This document shows, in pieces, positions 26,011 to 33,982 of a DNA stretch of 55,221 bases (the stretch's first letter is position 1; each line of letters begins with the position of its first letter). The notes under the pieces were generated by a model, which saw nothing but the letters and a program-made list of their open reading frames with translations, searched no databases and was not told where the DNA came from. The translations under genes and the position numbers were made by a program. Source of the stretch: Actinomadura sp. NBRC 104412 (lineage in GTDB: Bacteria > Actinomycetota > Actinomycetes > Streptosporangiales > Streptosporangiaceae); assembly GCF_030269515.1 (NCBI RefSeq), contig NZ_BSTM01000041.1, positions 1-55,221 of the forward strand. Reading direction: 5' to 3'.

Positions 26011-26661
26011 TCAGTCCCCGTTCGGCAGGCCGATCAGATCACAGAAGGCGGCGGCGACCTGATCGGGGTGGAACTCGTCCGGCTTGTACCACCAGTGCAT
26101 CCAGCTCATCATCCCCAGGATCCCCTCGCTGATGATCCGGGTCGGATGCTCGGCCGGCAGGACGCCCTCCTTCTGCGCACGGGAGACGACCTCTTCGACT
26201 CGGGTGACGAAGTCACGCTCGTGCCCGCTGACCTCACGGCCGACGTCTTCCGGGAGGGCGCGGAACTCCTTCCAGTACACGGCGAACGTGCGCTGGTTGA
26301 TGGCGAGGGAGCGGACGAAGGCGTCGATGACGCGGCGAAGCTGGGTCGCCGAGTCGGCGGGCACCGCGAAGGCGTCGTCCAGCGCCTTGGTGAAGTCGCG
26401 GTCGACCTGGCGGGCGATCTCCGACATGAGGACTTCCTTGGAGCCCACGTAGTGGTAGATCGTCGGCTGGCTCATCCCCGCGCGCTCGGCGATCTCCTTC
26501 GTCGTGCCCCGCTCGTAGCCGCGGATGAAGAAGACCTCCGCGGCGACGTCCAGGATCCGGCGCCGCTTGTCCTCCCAGTCGTCGTTGCGGCTGCCGGGCC
26601 TGCGCCCCGGGCGCCTGCGCGTCGTGGTCTCGCCCTGCCGTGCCGTGTCCTCTGCTGTCAC
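26011..26661 (-). CDS. TetR-family transcriptional repressor
   Basis: 216 residues. A basic N-terminal tail, then the helix-turn-helix RRRILDVAAEVFFIRGYERGTTKEIAERAGMSQPTIYHYVGSKEVLMSEI, then a helical ligand-binding domain with Trp/His-rich MSWMHWWYKPDEFHPDQVA near the end, similar to KstR2-type regulators that bind CoA thioesters. The GTG at 26661 is used as start. Divergent from the ring-cleavage operon; three matching 16-bp sites around it define its likely targets. Confidence 0.9.
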   Translation of the reverse strand: MTAEDTARQGETTTRRRPGRRPGSRNDDWEDKRRRILDVAAEVFFIRGYERGTTKEIAERAGMSQPTIYHYVGSKEVLMSEIARQVDRDFTKALDDAFAVPADSATQLRRVIDAFVRSLAINQRTFAVYWKEFRALPEDVGREVSGHERDFVTRVEEVVSRAQKEGVLPAEHPTRIISEGILGMMSWMHWWYKPDEFHPDQVAAAFCDLIGLPNGD

Positions 26662-26680
26662 GTCCCGATGGTAGCGGATC

Positions 26681-26700
26681 GGTCGATCGGCCGATCGACC
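26681..26700. promoter_or_regulatory. TetR operator copy 1 (perfect 20-bp palindrome)
   Basis: GGTCGATCGGCCGATCGACC is a perfect palindrome located 19 nt before the regulator start and just upstream of the -35 element of the ring-cleavage operon. Its inner 16-mer TCGATCGGCCGATCGA defines the motif shared with copies 2 and 3. Binding here would repress both divergent directions. Confidence 0.75.
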
Positions 26701-26704
26701 GTGG

Positions 26705-26733
26705 TTGCGGTCCGGTGGCCCGGCTGGTACAGT
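26705..26733 (+). promoter_or_regulatory. Candidate promoter of the ring-cleavage operon
   Basis: TTGCGG (26705-26710) and TACAGT (26728-26733) are separated by 17 nt and resemble actinomycete housekeeping -35 and -10 boxes. The pair lies between TetR operator copies 1 and 2, so a bound repressor would block it on both sides. Confidence 0.45.
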
Positions 26734-26744
26734 CCGCGATTAAA

Positions 26745-26760
26745 TCGATTGACCGATCGA
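26745..26760. promoter_or_regulatory. TetR operator copy 2, downstream of the promoter
   Basis: TCGATTGACCGATCGA; on the minus strand it reads TCGATCGGTCAATCGA, matching copy 1 at 14 of 16 positions. It overlaps the expected transcription start and leader of the operon, directly before the first gene. Confidence 0.7.
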
Positions 26761-26764
26761 ATGA

Positions 26765-27619
26765 ATGGGGGATGTCGTGGTGGGAGACCTACTCCTCGAC
26801 CAGGGCGCCCAGGTGCACCGGATCCCCGCCGCGGGGCACCGGACCGCCTACCACGAGGCCGGCGACGGGCGGCCCGTCGTCCTGCTCCACGGGTCCGGCC
26901 CCGGCGTCACGGCCTGGTCGAACTGGTCCGGGGTGCTGCCCGCGCTCGCCGAGGGCCACCGGGTGCTCGCGCCCGACATCGCCGGGTTCGGCGGGACCGT
27001 CTTCCAGGAGGGGGCCGAGTACGGGATCAAGCTCTGGACACGGTGGCTCTTCGAGTTCCTCGACGCCCTGGACATCCCGTCCGCCGTGCTGGTGGGCAAC
27101 AGCTTCGGCGGCGGCCTCGCGCTGGCCGCCGCCCTGCGCGACCCGTCCCGCGTGGACGGCCTCGTCCTGCTCGGCACGCCCGCCGGGACGTTCACGATGA
27201 CCGAGGGGCTCCGGGCGGGCTGGCACTACGAGCCGGATCCGGACGAGATGAGGCGCGTCCTGCGGCTCTTCCCGTACGACAAGGACCTGGTCACCGACGA
27301 GATGGTGCGGGTGAGGTACGAGGCCAGCGCCGTTCCCGGCGCCCAAGAGGCGTACCGGAAACTGATCCCGGAACCGGGCCCTGGGGACACGCCGGTGAAA
27401 GGCGTCCCCGAGGACAGGCTCCGCACGATCGGCAAGCCCACGCTCATCGTCCACGGGCGCGAGGACCGGGTCATCCCGGTCGAGCTCGGCTGGCGCCTCG
27501 CCCGTTCGATCCCGGACTCCGAGCTCCACGTGTTCGGGCGATGCGGCCACTGGGTGCAGCTCGAACGGCCCGCCGCGTTCATCGCCCTCGTCCGCGACTT
27601 CGTCGGGAGGCTGCCATGA
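26765..27619 (+). CDS. Meta-cleavage product (C-C bond) hydrolase, alpha/beta fold
   Basis: 284 residues. Splits the vinylogous 1,5-diketone made by extradiol ring cleavage into a dienoate and an acid. HGSGPGVTAWSNW near residue 42 is the hallmark of XylF/BphD/CarC-type hydrolases; the triad is S113 (GNSFGG), D234 (GREDRVIP) and H262 (GHWVQLERP). The ATG at 26765 is given, but GTG at 26777 or 26780 with GGGGGA upstream is also possible. First gene of an operon in which nearly every junction is a 4-nt overlap. Confidence 0.9.
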   Translation: MGDVVVGDLLLDQGAQVHRIPAAGHRTAYHEAGDGRPVVLLHGSGPGVTAWSNWSGVLPALAEGHRVLAPDIAGFGGTVFQEGAEYGIKLWTRWLFEFLDALDIPSAVLVGNSFGGGLALAAALRDPSRVDGLVLLGTPAGTFTMTEGLRAGWHYEPDPDEMRRVLRLFPYDKDLVTDEMVRVRYEASAVPGAQEAYRKLIPEPGPGDTPVKGVPEDRLRTIGKPTLIVHGREDRVIPVELGWRLARSIPDSELHVFGRCGHWVQLERPAAFIALVRDFVGRLP

Positions 27620-27927
27620 GCCTGAACGGCGTCGAGAAGGCGCTCTACGACCTGAACGTCGACCGGCGCGCCCGGGAGACCTTCATCGCATCCCCCGACC
27701 GGTTCGCCGGCCGGTACCGGCTGACCGAGGAGGAGGCGGCGATGCTGGCCGACCGGGACGTCCGCGGCCTCGCCGCGCTGCACGCGAACCCGATGCTCGT
27801 GTGGGGCTTCTGGCTGATGCTCGCGCCCAAGGGGGAGCGTGGCACGCCGGCCTACCTGGCCAGGCTGCGCGGTGAGACGCCCGCCCGGCGACCCGCCCGC
27901 GCGTCCGGTGACTCGGAGGGAGACTGA
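27616..27927 (+). CDS. Extradiol dioxygenase small (alpha) subunit, LigA-like
   Basis: 103 residues. The helical small subunit that caps the active site of type-II (LigAB) extradiol dioxygenases: EKALYDLNVDRRARETFIASPDRFAGRYRLTEEEAAMLADRDVRGLAALHANPMLVWGFWLML follows the LigA pattern, including the Asn-Pro segment. The ATG at 27616 overlaps the hydrolase stop (ATGA), and the catalytic subunit begins 2 nt later. As a separate small gene it resembles carBa of carbazole degraders. Confidence 0.85.
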   Translation: MSLNGVEKALYDLNVDRRARETFIASPDRFAGRYRLTEEEAAMLADRDVRGLAALHANPMLVWGFWLMLAPKGERGTPAYLARLRGETPARRPARASGDSEGD

Positions 27928-27929
27928 CC

Positions 27930-28772
27930 ATGGGCGCGATCGTCGGCGGCTTCCTGCTGCCCCACGACCCGATGATGTTCACGCACCCGGACGCGCCGGA
28001 CGAGCCGGTGCGCGACCGCGTGCACGAGGCGTACCGGGAGATCTCCCGGCGGCTCGCCGCGCTGGACCCGACCACGGTCTTGATCATCGGCACCGACCAC
28101 TACATTCTGTTCGGCCCCGGCTGCCTGCCCCAGTTGCTCATCGCCACCGGGGACCTGGACGGCCCGGTCGAGCGGCTGCCCGGCCTGGCGCGCGGCCCGC
28201 TGCCGGACAACGCGCCGCTGGCCCGGCACATCGCCGCGCACGGGCACCGGAACGGCGTCGACTGGGCGGTCGCGCCGACGTTCACCGCGGACCACTCCGT
28301 GGTCATCCCGTACCACCTGGTCGCCGAGCCGCTCGGCCTGCCGGTGATCCCCGTCTACCTCGCCTGCGGCGTCGAGCCGCTGCTGCCGCTCGCCCGCGCC
28401 GCCCGCGCCGGAGAGGCGATCCGGGAGGCGGTCGAGGCCGCCGGGGACGACGAGCGCGTCGCCGTCATCGGCAGCGGCGGCATCAGCCACTGGGTCGGGA
28501 CCGCCGAGATGGGCCGGGTCGACACCGGCTTCGACCGGATGGTGCTCGACCGCGTCGCCGCCGGCGACACCGCCGCGCTGGCCGGCCTGGACGACGCCGA
28601 GATCCTGGCCCAGGCCGGGAACGGAGCGCTCGAAGTGCGCACGTTCGTCGCGGCGATGTCGGCCGTGGGTCCCTGCCGCGGGGACGTCATCGCCTACGAG
28701 GCCGTCCCGGAATGGATCACGGGTCTCGGGTTCGCCGAGCTGGTCCCGCTGGAGGCCGCCGATGTCCGCTGA
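27930..28772 (+). CDS. Extradiol ring-cleavage dioxygenase catalytic subunit, LigB family
   Basis: 280 residues. Opens a catechol ring next to the hydroxyls with Fe(II) and O2. The known LigB residues are all found at matching spacing: iron ligands H12 (LLPHDP), H57 (GTDHY) and E235 (GALEVRTF), catalytic H187 (GSGGISHWVG), and H122 (FTADHSVVIPYH). Works with the LigA-like subunit encoded just upstream. The next gene, a Rieske ferredoxin, starts 11 nt before this gene ends. The substrate is probably a biaryl or substituted catechol, inferred from the hydrolase partner. Confidence 0.92.
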   Translation: MGAIVGGFLLPHDPMMFTHPDAPDEPVRDRVHEAYREISRRLAALDPTTVLIIGTDHYILFGPGCLPQLLIATGDLDGPVERLPGLARGPLPDNAPLARHIAAHGHRNGVDWAVAPTFTADHSVVIPYHLVAEPLGLPVIPVYLACGVEPLLPLARAARAGEAIREAVEAAGDDERVAVIGSGGISHWVGTAEMGRVDTGFDRMVLDRVAAGDTAALAGLDDAEILAQAGNGALEVRTFVAAMSAVGPCRGDVIAYEAVPEWITGLGFAELVPLEAADVR

Positions 28773-29109
28773 CCTCAAGAGCGCCGGACGCCGCGCGGTC
28801 CTGTGCGCGGCGGACGACGTGCCGCCCGGGCGGATGCTGCGCGTCCCCGTCGGCGACGAGGGGCCGCTGCTGGTCGCGAACGTGGACGGCACGATCCACG
28901 TCACCGACGACACCTGCACCCATGCCGAGGCGTCGCTGAGCGAGGGCGACCTGGAGGGGGGCCGGGTCGTCTGCCCCGTCCACTGGGCGGAGTTCGACCT
29001 GGCGACGGGCGAGGCCCTGTGCTTCCCCGCGTCCAAGCCGCTCGCCGTGCACCAGGCGGCCGTCGAGGACGGAATGGTCGTCGCGTATCTCGCGCGGAGG
29101 ACGGGATGA
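28762..29109 (+). CDS. Rieske [2Fe-2S] ferredoxin of the ring-hydroxylating dioxygenase
   Basis: 115 residues. Cluster ligands C52 and H54 (TCTHAEASLSEG) and C71 and H74 (VVCPVHWAEFDLATGEAL). No extra cysteines, so it is of the low-potential BphF/CarAc type that passes electrons from the reductase to the oxygenase. It overlaps the ligB end and is joined to the oxygenase alpha gene by an ATGA overlap. Confidence 0.92.
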   Translation: MSADLKSAGRRAVLCAADDVPPGRMLRVPVGDEGPLLVANVDGTIHVTDDTCTHAEASLSEGDLEGGRVVCPVHWAEFDLATGEALCFPASKPLAVHQAAVEDGMVVAYLARRTG

Positions 29110-30407
29110 GCGGCGTGCTGAACGACGAACTGCTCGCGCTGTACGACCTGGACGACGGCTGGCTCGACCGCCGCGTCTTCTGGGACCGGGACGTCTACGA
29201 GCTGGAGCTGGAGCGGATCTTCGCCCGGTGCTGGCTGTTCGTCGCCCACGAGTCCCAGCTGCCCAGGCCCGGTGCCTTCCTCACCACCTGGATGGGCGAG
29301 GACAACGTGCTCGTCGTCCGGCGGCGGGACGGCTCCATCGGCGCCTACCTCAACAGCTGCCCCCACCGCGGCAACCGCGTGTGCACCGCCGAGGCGGGGA
29401 CGGCCCGCGGGTTCGTGTGCAACTATCACGGCTGGTCGTTCGGCCTCGACGGCGGGCTCACCGGCGTGCACGAGTCCGCGGCGTTCGGCCGGGAGCCGAC
29501 CTTCGACCGCTCCCGGCTCGGGCTCACGCCCGTCGCCCAGCTCGACACCTACAAGGGGCTGGTGTTCGCCACGTTCGACCCCGCCGCGCCGCCGCTGCGG
29601 GACTACCTCGGCGACTTCGCCTTCTACCTCGACGTGATGCTCGACAACGACGAGGGCGGCACGGAGTTCGCGGGCGGCTCGATCAAGTCCGTCCTCGGCT
29701 GCAACTGGAAAATCGCGGCGGAGAACTTCGCCGGCGACGCGCTGCACGCCGGCTGGACCCACGCGTCCGGCGCGCAGGCCATGCTCGGCCGCGACGTCGC
29801 CGAGCTGGGCGCCGAGGACGCCGAGAGCTACCACGTCAACGTGAACGGCCACTGCTGGGAGTTCAACCTGGACGGCGTCGGGAACGCCGCCACCCTCGCC
29901 GACCCGCTGGTCATGGCCTACCTGCGCGACAACGAGAAGCGCTTCGCCGAGCGGCTCGGCCCCCTGCGGGCGCGGATGGTCGGCTCGATCAGCTCGGTGA
30001 ACGTGTTCCCGAACTTCTCGTTCCTGCCCGGCCAGAACACCTTCCGGACATGGCAGCCGAAGGGGCCGCACCGCACCGAACTGCACACCTGGGTCCTGGT
30101 GAACCGGAACGCCCCGCAGGAGGTGAAGGACGCCTGGCGCAAGGGAGCCATGATGACCTTCTCCCCGTCCGGCGTCTTCGAGATGGACGACGGCGAGAAC
30201 TGGGAGCTGTCCACCCGGTCCAACCAGGGCGTGGTGACGCGGAGGCAGCGGCTCTACTACGGCCTCGGGTCCGGTACGGCGATCGAGCACCCCGAACTCC
30301 CCGGCAATGTGCACCGCGGCCAGATCAACGACGCCAACCAACGGGCGTTCTACCGGCGCTGGTCGCAGCTCCTCCGCGCCCGCACCTGGGACGAGGTGGC
30401 GTCATGA
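29106..30407 (+). CDS. Aromatic-ring-hydroxylating dioxygenase alpha subunit
   Basis: 433 residues. The Rieske centre ligands are C85/H87 (NSCPHRGN) and C105/H108 (VCNYHGWSF). The mononuclear iron site is seen in AAENFAGDALHAGWTHA with H214 and H219, and D211 as the Asp that bridges to the neighbouring subunit's Rieske cluster. Inserts O2 into an aromatic ring to give a cis-dihydrodiol. The length and motif style fit toluene/biphenyl/naphthalene-type alpha subunits that need a beta subunit, which is the next gene (ATGA overlap). Confidence 0.94.
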   Translation: MSGVLNDELLALYDLDDGWLDRRVFWDRDVYELELERIFARCWLFVAHESQLPRPGAFLTTWMGEDNVLVVRRRDGSIGAYLNSCPHRGNRVCTAEAGTARGFVCNYHGWSFGLDGGLTGVHESAAFGREPTFDRSRLGLTPVAQLDTYKGLVFATFDPAAPPLRDYLGDFAFYLDVMLDNDEGGTEFAGGSIKSVLGCNWKIAAENFAGDALHAGWTHASGAQAMLGRDVAELGAEDAESYHVNVNGHCWEFNLDGVGNAATLADPLVMAYLRDNEKRFAERLGPLRARMVGSISSVNVFPNFSFLPGQNTFRTWQPKGPHRTELHTWVLVNRNAPQEVKDAWRKGAMMTFSPSGVFEMDDGENWELSTRSNQGVVTRRQRLYYGLGSGTAIEHPELPGNVHRGQINDANQRAFYRRWSQLLRARTWDEVAS

Positions 30408-30910
30408 CCACGATGGAGACGTACTGGGAGGTCCAGACGTTCCTCGCCTACGAGGCGCGGCTGCTCGACGAGGAGCGGTACCCCGAATGGCTCGATCTCT
30501 TCACGGAGGACGCGCACTACTGGGTGCCCGGCGTGGAGAACCGGGGCCGGTCCGACGCGGAGGGCCCCTACGCGCCGTCCCGGATGGCCTACTTCGACGA
30601 CCGCATCGAGGACCTGCGCCGCCGCGTCGTCCGTTTCACCGCGCCCACCGCGTGGGCGGAGGACCCGGCGACCCGGCACCTGCACGTCGTGTCCAACATC
30701 GAGGTGGAGCCGGCGGAGACGCCCGGTGAGCTGCTCGCCCGGTCGGTGATCGTCAACTACCGGGGCCAGGGCGACACCGACTCCGCGACCCTGTACGGGC
30801 GGCGGGAGGACGTCCTGCGCCGGGTCTCGGGCGAACTGCGGATCGCCCGTCGGCTCGTCCTCCTGCGGCACGCCGTCCTCCCCGCCAAGAACATCAACAC
30901 CTTCTTCTAG
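30404..30910 (+). CDS. Aromatic-ring-hydroxylating dioxygenase beta subunit
   Basis: 168 residues, the normal size. An NTF2-fold structural subunit: FLAYEARLLDEERYPEWLDLFTEDAHYWVPG at the N-terminus and SATLYGRREDVLRRVSGELRIARRLVLLRHAVLPAKNINTFF at the C-terminus, the latter being a well-known ending of beta subunits. It forms alpha3beta3 hexamers. The start overlaps the alpha stop (ATGA). Confidence 0.92.
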   Translation: MTTMETYWEVQTFLAYEARLLDEERYPEWLDLFTEDAHYWVPGVENRGRSDAEGPYAPSRMAYFDDRIEDLRRRVVRFTAPTAWAEDPATRHLHVVSNIEVEPAETPGELLARSVIVNYRGQGDTDSATLYGRREDVLRRVSGELRIARRLVLLRHAVLPAKNINTFF

Positions 30911-30933
30911 GGACTTCCAGGGACCGCCACGAG

Positions 30934-31752
30934 ATGACCGCGACAGGAACGGCACGGCTCGACGGCCGGGTCGCGCTGGTGACCGGCGGCGGAAGCGGCA
31001 TCGGCCGCGCCGTCGTCGACCGCTTCGTCGCCGAGGGGGCCCGCGTGGGCGTTCTCGAACGCGACCCCCGCCGGGCCGAGGCGCTGACCCGCGACCACGG
31101 CGACCGGGTCACGGTCGAGGTCGGGGACGTCAGGGCACCCGAGGCGCACGCCGCTTCGGTGGCCCGCACGCTCGACGTCCACGGCCGCCTGGACGCCTAT
31201 GTCGCCAACGCGGGCGTGTACGACTACTCGGCCCGTTTCGAGGAGCTCGGCGAGGACCGCATCATGGCCGGTTTCGCCGAGCTGTTCGAGACGAACGTCC
31301 TCGGCTACATGCTCGGCGCGAACGCGGCGCTCTCCGCGCTGCGCGACAGCGGCGGAAGCCTCATCTTCACCGTCTCCTCCAGCGGCCTGTACGCGGGCGG
31401 CGGCGGGGCGTTGTACGTCGCGTCCAAGCACGCGGTGGTCGGGCTGGTCCGCCAGCTCGCCCACGAACTGGCCCCCGACGTCCGGGTGAACGGCGTGGCC
31501 CCGGGCGCGACGCTGACGGCGCTCGGCGGGCTGGCCGCGCTCGGCACCGCCGACCGGCGCCTGGACGCCGACGTCGGCGGGCTCGGCCGGCACATCCCGC
31601 TGGGCTTCGTCAGCGACCCCGCCGACCACGCCGGCCTTTACGTCCTGCTCGCCGACCCACGCGACTCCGGCTTCATGACGGGTGCGATCCTGCCGAGCGA
31701 CGGCGGACTCGAGGTCCGCGGCGCGGCGCGTCGAGCGAAAGGCGACCGATGA
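30934..31752 (+). CDS. Short-chain dehydrogenase, cis-dihydrodiol dehydrogenase type
   Basis: 272 residues. NAD-binding VTGGGSGIGRAV (residues 16-27), ANAGVYDYSA (91-100), catalytic Ser in TVSSSG, and Y161/K165 in YVASKHA. The context (after oxygenase alpha and beta) and the style of the N-A-G-V-Y-D and C-terminal region agree with BphB-type enzymes that rearomatise a cis-dihydrodiol to a catechol. Its presence argues for lateral dioxygenation rather than the spontaneous ring opening seen after angular attack. Confidence 0.9.
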   Translation: MTATGTARLDGRVALVTGGGSGIGRAVVDRFVAEGARVGVLERDPRRAEALTRDHGDRVTVEVGDVRAPEAHAASVARTLDVHGRLDAYVANAGVYDYSARFEELGEDRIMAGFAELFETNVLGYMLGANAALSALRDSGGSLIFTVSSSGLYAGGGGALYVASKHAVVGLVRQLAHELAPDVRVNGVAPGATLTALGGLAALGTADRRLDADVGGLGRHIPLGFVSDPADHAGLYVLLADPRDSGFMTGAILPSDGGLEVRGAARRAKGDR

Positions 31753-32720
31753 ACGCGAAGCTGACGGTATCGCTCGGGCTGTGGCAGGACAGGCCCCCGC
31801 GGGAGGCGCTGGACACGGCCGCCCTCGCCGACGCGCTCGGCTTCCCCGAACTGTGGATCGGCGAGATGGCCACCTACGACGCGTTCGCCCTCGCGGTCGC
31901 GGTGGCCGCCCGGACGTCCTCGATCGGGCTGACGCCCGGCCCGCTGCCGGTCGCCGTCCGCGACCCCATGATGATCGCGATGGCGACGGCGTCCCTCGCC
32001 GACCTGACCGGCCGTGCCGCCGGCGTCGCGATCGGCAGCTCCAGCCCGCACGTCGTGGAGCGCTGGCACGGCCGCGAGCGCCGCGATCCACCGGCGGCCC
32101 TCGCCGAGTCCGCCGAGGTCCTGCGGCACCTGCTCGCCGGGGAGCGCGCGGCCTTCGACGGCCGCACCGTCCGCGTCCAGGACTACCGGCTGCGCCTTCC
32201 GGCGCCCCGCACCCCCATCACGATCGCCGCGTTCGGGGCCGCGGCGATCCGCGTCGCCGCTCGCCACGCCGATCGCATGGTGGTCAGCCTGGTCACGGCG
32301 GAGTCGGCGGGACGGCTCGCGGCGCGGCTGCACGCGGAGGCCGACGCGGCCGGCACCGGCGCGCCCCCGGTGGCGGCGTGGGTGCCGGTGGCCGTGGACG
32401 GCGGCCCGCAGGCGTGTGAGCAGGTCCGCCGGGCCGTCGTCGGCTACCTTGCCGCACCCGGGTACGCGCGGATGTTCGAGGAGGCGGGCTTCGGCGACGT
32501 GGTCGCCCTGGCGCGCCGCCGCCCCCACCCGTCCGAGCTGCTGGCCGCCGTCCCGGACGACCTGGTCCACGCGGTCGCGGCGCTCGGCGGGCCGGAGGAG
32601 GTCGCCGCGCGGCTCGCGTCCTACGCCGTCGACGAGATCGCCGTCCTGCCGTGCTGCACCGACGAGGACCCGGCGGGTGAGCACACCCTGCGCACCCTGG
32701 CCTCCTGGAGAACGCCGTGA
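31749..32720 (+). CDS. LLM-class flavin/F420-dependent oxidoreductase
   Basis: 323 residues, a luciferase-like TIM barrel: ADALGFPELWIGEMATYDAF, RTSSIGLTPGPLPVAVRDPMMIAMATASLADLTGRAAGVAIGSSSP, PITIAAFGAAAIRVAARHADRMV. Actinobacterial members often use F420 to reduce or oxidise pathway intermediates. It is locked into the operon by ATGA and GTGA overlaps on both sides, so it should serve the aromatic route, but its exact step is unknown. Confidence 0.85.
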   Translation: MNAKLTVSLGLWQDRPPREALDTAALADALGFPELWIGEMATYDAFALAVAVAARTSSIGLTPGPLPVAVRDPMMIAMATASLADLTGRAAGVAIGSSSPHVVERWHGRERRDPPAALAESAEVLRHLLAGERAAFDGRTVRVQDYRLRLPAPRTPITIAAFGAAAIRVAARHADRMVVSLVTAESAGRLAARLHAEADAAGTGAPPVAAWVPVAVDGGPQACEQVRRAVVGYLAAPGYARMFEEAGFGDVVALARRRPHPSELLAAVPDDLVHAVAALGGPEEVAARLASYAVDEIAVLPCCTDEDPAGEHTLRTLASWRTP

Positions 32721-33904
32721 ACCGGCCCGCCCTCCGCCGGATCGTCGTCGTGGGCGGCGGCCTCGCCGGGCACACCGCCGCGACCACTCTGCGGGCCGAA
32801 GGCTACGACGGCGATCTGGTCCTGCTCACCGACGAGCCGTGCCCGCCCTACGACCGGCCGCCGCTGTCGAAGGAACTGCTCGCCGGGACGGTCGACGACA
32901 CCGCGCTTCGCATCGATCACGACATCGAGGTGCGCACCGGCTCATGTGCCCTCCGGCTGTTCCCCGACGCCGTCGAGAGCACGACCGGCACCGAACCCTA
33001 CGACGGGCTCGTTATCGCCACGGGCAGTTCCCCCGTCCGGCTCGCCGACCCGTCGCCGCGCGTCCACGAGCTGCGCACCGCGTCCGACGCGCTGCGTCTC
33101 CGGGAGGCGCTGCGCACCGCCTCCTCGGTGGCGGTCGTCGGCGCGGGCTGGATCGGCAACGAGGTCGCCACCCGGGCCGCGGCGCTGAACCTCAAGGTCA
33201 CCGTGATCGACGCGGCGTCCGCCCCGCTCGCGCGGGCGCTTCCCGCCGCGCTCGCGGAGCACCTCGTCCCCTGGTACGCCGACCTTGACATCGACCTGCG
33301 CCTGAACACCCCGGTCGACGGGGTCGACGAACGCGGCGTGCACCTGGCCTGCGGCGGGCGCGTCGATGCGGATCTCGTCGTCATGGGGGCCGGCGCGCGT
33401 CCGGCCACCGCCTGGCTGCGCGGCAGCGGCGTCCCGCCGGCCCTCGACGGCGCCGTCGAGGCCGACGCGACCCTCCGCGCAGGCCCGGGTCGCGTCTTCG
33501 CCGCCGGGGACATCGTCCGCTGGCCGTCCCGGCTGTTCGGCGCCCGGCTCCGCGTCGAGCACTGGGAGCACGCCGCGGCCTCCGGCCGGGCCGCGGCCCG
33601 CAACCTCCTCGGCCTGGCCGAGCCCTATGACCCGGTGCCCTACTTCTGGTCGGACCAGCTCGGGCACCGGATCCAGTACGTGGGCCATCACCGCCCGGCG
33701 GACACCTTCGTCCTGCGGGGGAACCCCGCAGGAGCGGCCCCGTGGGCGGCCCTGTGGTTCGAGGGTCCGCGCCTGCGCGCCGCGCTCTGCATCGACGACC
33801 CGCGCACCGCCAGGGACGCGCGACGCCTCATCGCCGACCGTGTTCCCCTCTCCATCGACCGGGCCGCGGACCCGGACGTCCGCCTGAACCAAACCGCCCT
33901 CTAG
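32717..33904 (+). CDS. NADH:ferredoxin reductase of the dioxygenase system
   Basis: 395 residues. Two Rossmann motifs: FAD-binding VVVGGGLAGHTAATTLR at the N-terminus and NAD-binding VAVVGAGWIGNEVA mid-protein; the second FAD motif VFAAGDIVRW follows, and the C-terminal reductase domain contains FWSDQLGHRIQYVG. BphA4-like. It takes electrons from NADH to the Rieske ferredoxin at 28762. GTG start overlapping the previous stop. A 57-nt fragment nearly identical to its 3' part occurs at 16733. Confidence 0.92.
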   Translation: MNRPALRRIVVVGGGLAGHTAATTLRAEGYDGDLVLLTDEPCPPYDRPPLSKELLAGTVDDTALRIDHDIEVRTGSCALRLFPDAVESTTGTEPYDGLVIATGSSPVRLADPSPRVHELRTASDALRLREALRTASSVAVVGAGWIGNEVATRAAALNLKVTVIDAASAPLARALPAALAEHLVPWYADLDIDLRLNTPVDGVDERGVHLACGGRVDADLVVMGAGARPATAWLRGSGVPPALDGAVEADATLRAGPGRVFAAGDIVRWPSRLFGARLRVEHWEHAAASGRAAARNLLGLAEPYDPVPYFWSDQLGHRIQYVGHHRPADTFVLRGNPAGAAPWAALWFEGPRLRAALCIDDPRTARDARRLIADRVPLSIDRAADPDVRLNQTAL

Positions 33905-33932
33905 TACGGAAGGCGCGTGGACATGGAGCGCG

Positions 33933-33976
33933 CACGCCGGGACGGCCGTTGGCGCGGCAGCGGCCGTCCCGGCGTG
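33933..33976. terminator. Strong bidirectional hairpin terminator
   Basis: A perfect 16-bp stem (33933-33948 with 33961-33976, core CGCCGGGACGGCCG) and a 12-nt loop lies in the 78-nt gap between convergent genes, the ferredoxin reductase ending at 33904 and the permease ending at 33983. It is placed to end both transcripts. Confidence 0.8.
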
Positions 33977-33982
33977 GCGCGG

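Noticed and set aside
28762..29109. Assigning carbazole gene names (carAc, carBa, carBb, carC)
   Set aside because: Gene order is similar, but the two-subunit oxygenase and dihydrodiol dehydrogenase do not match the carbazole system, so symbols would overstate the case.
27852..30341. 829-codon minus-strand frame opposite ligB and the dioxygenase
   Set aside because: The plus-strand genes are joined by 4-nt overlaps and carry complete metal-binding motifs; the antisense frame has no domain.
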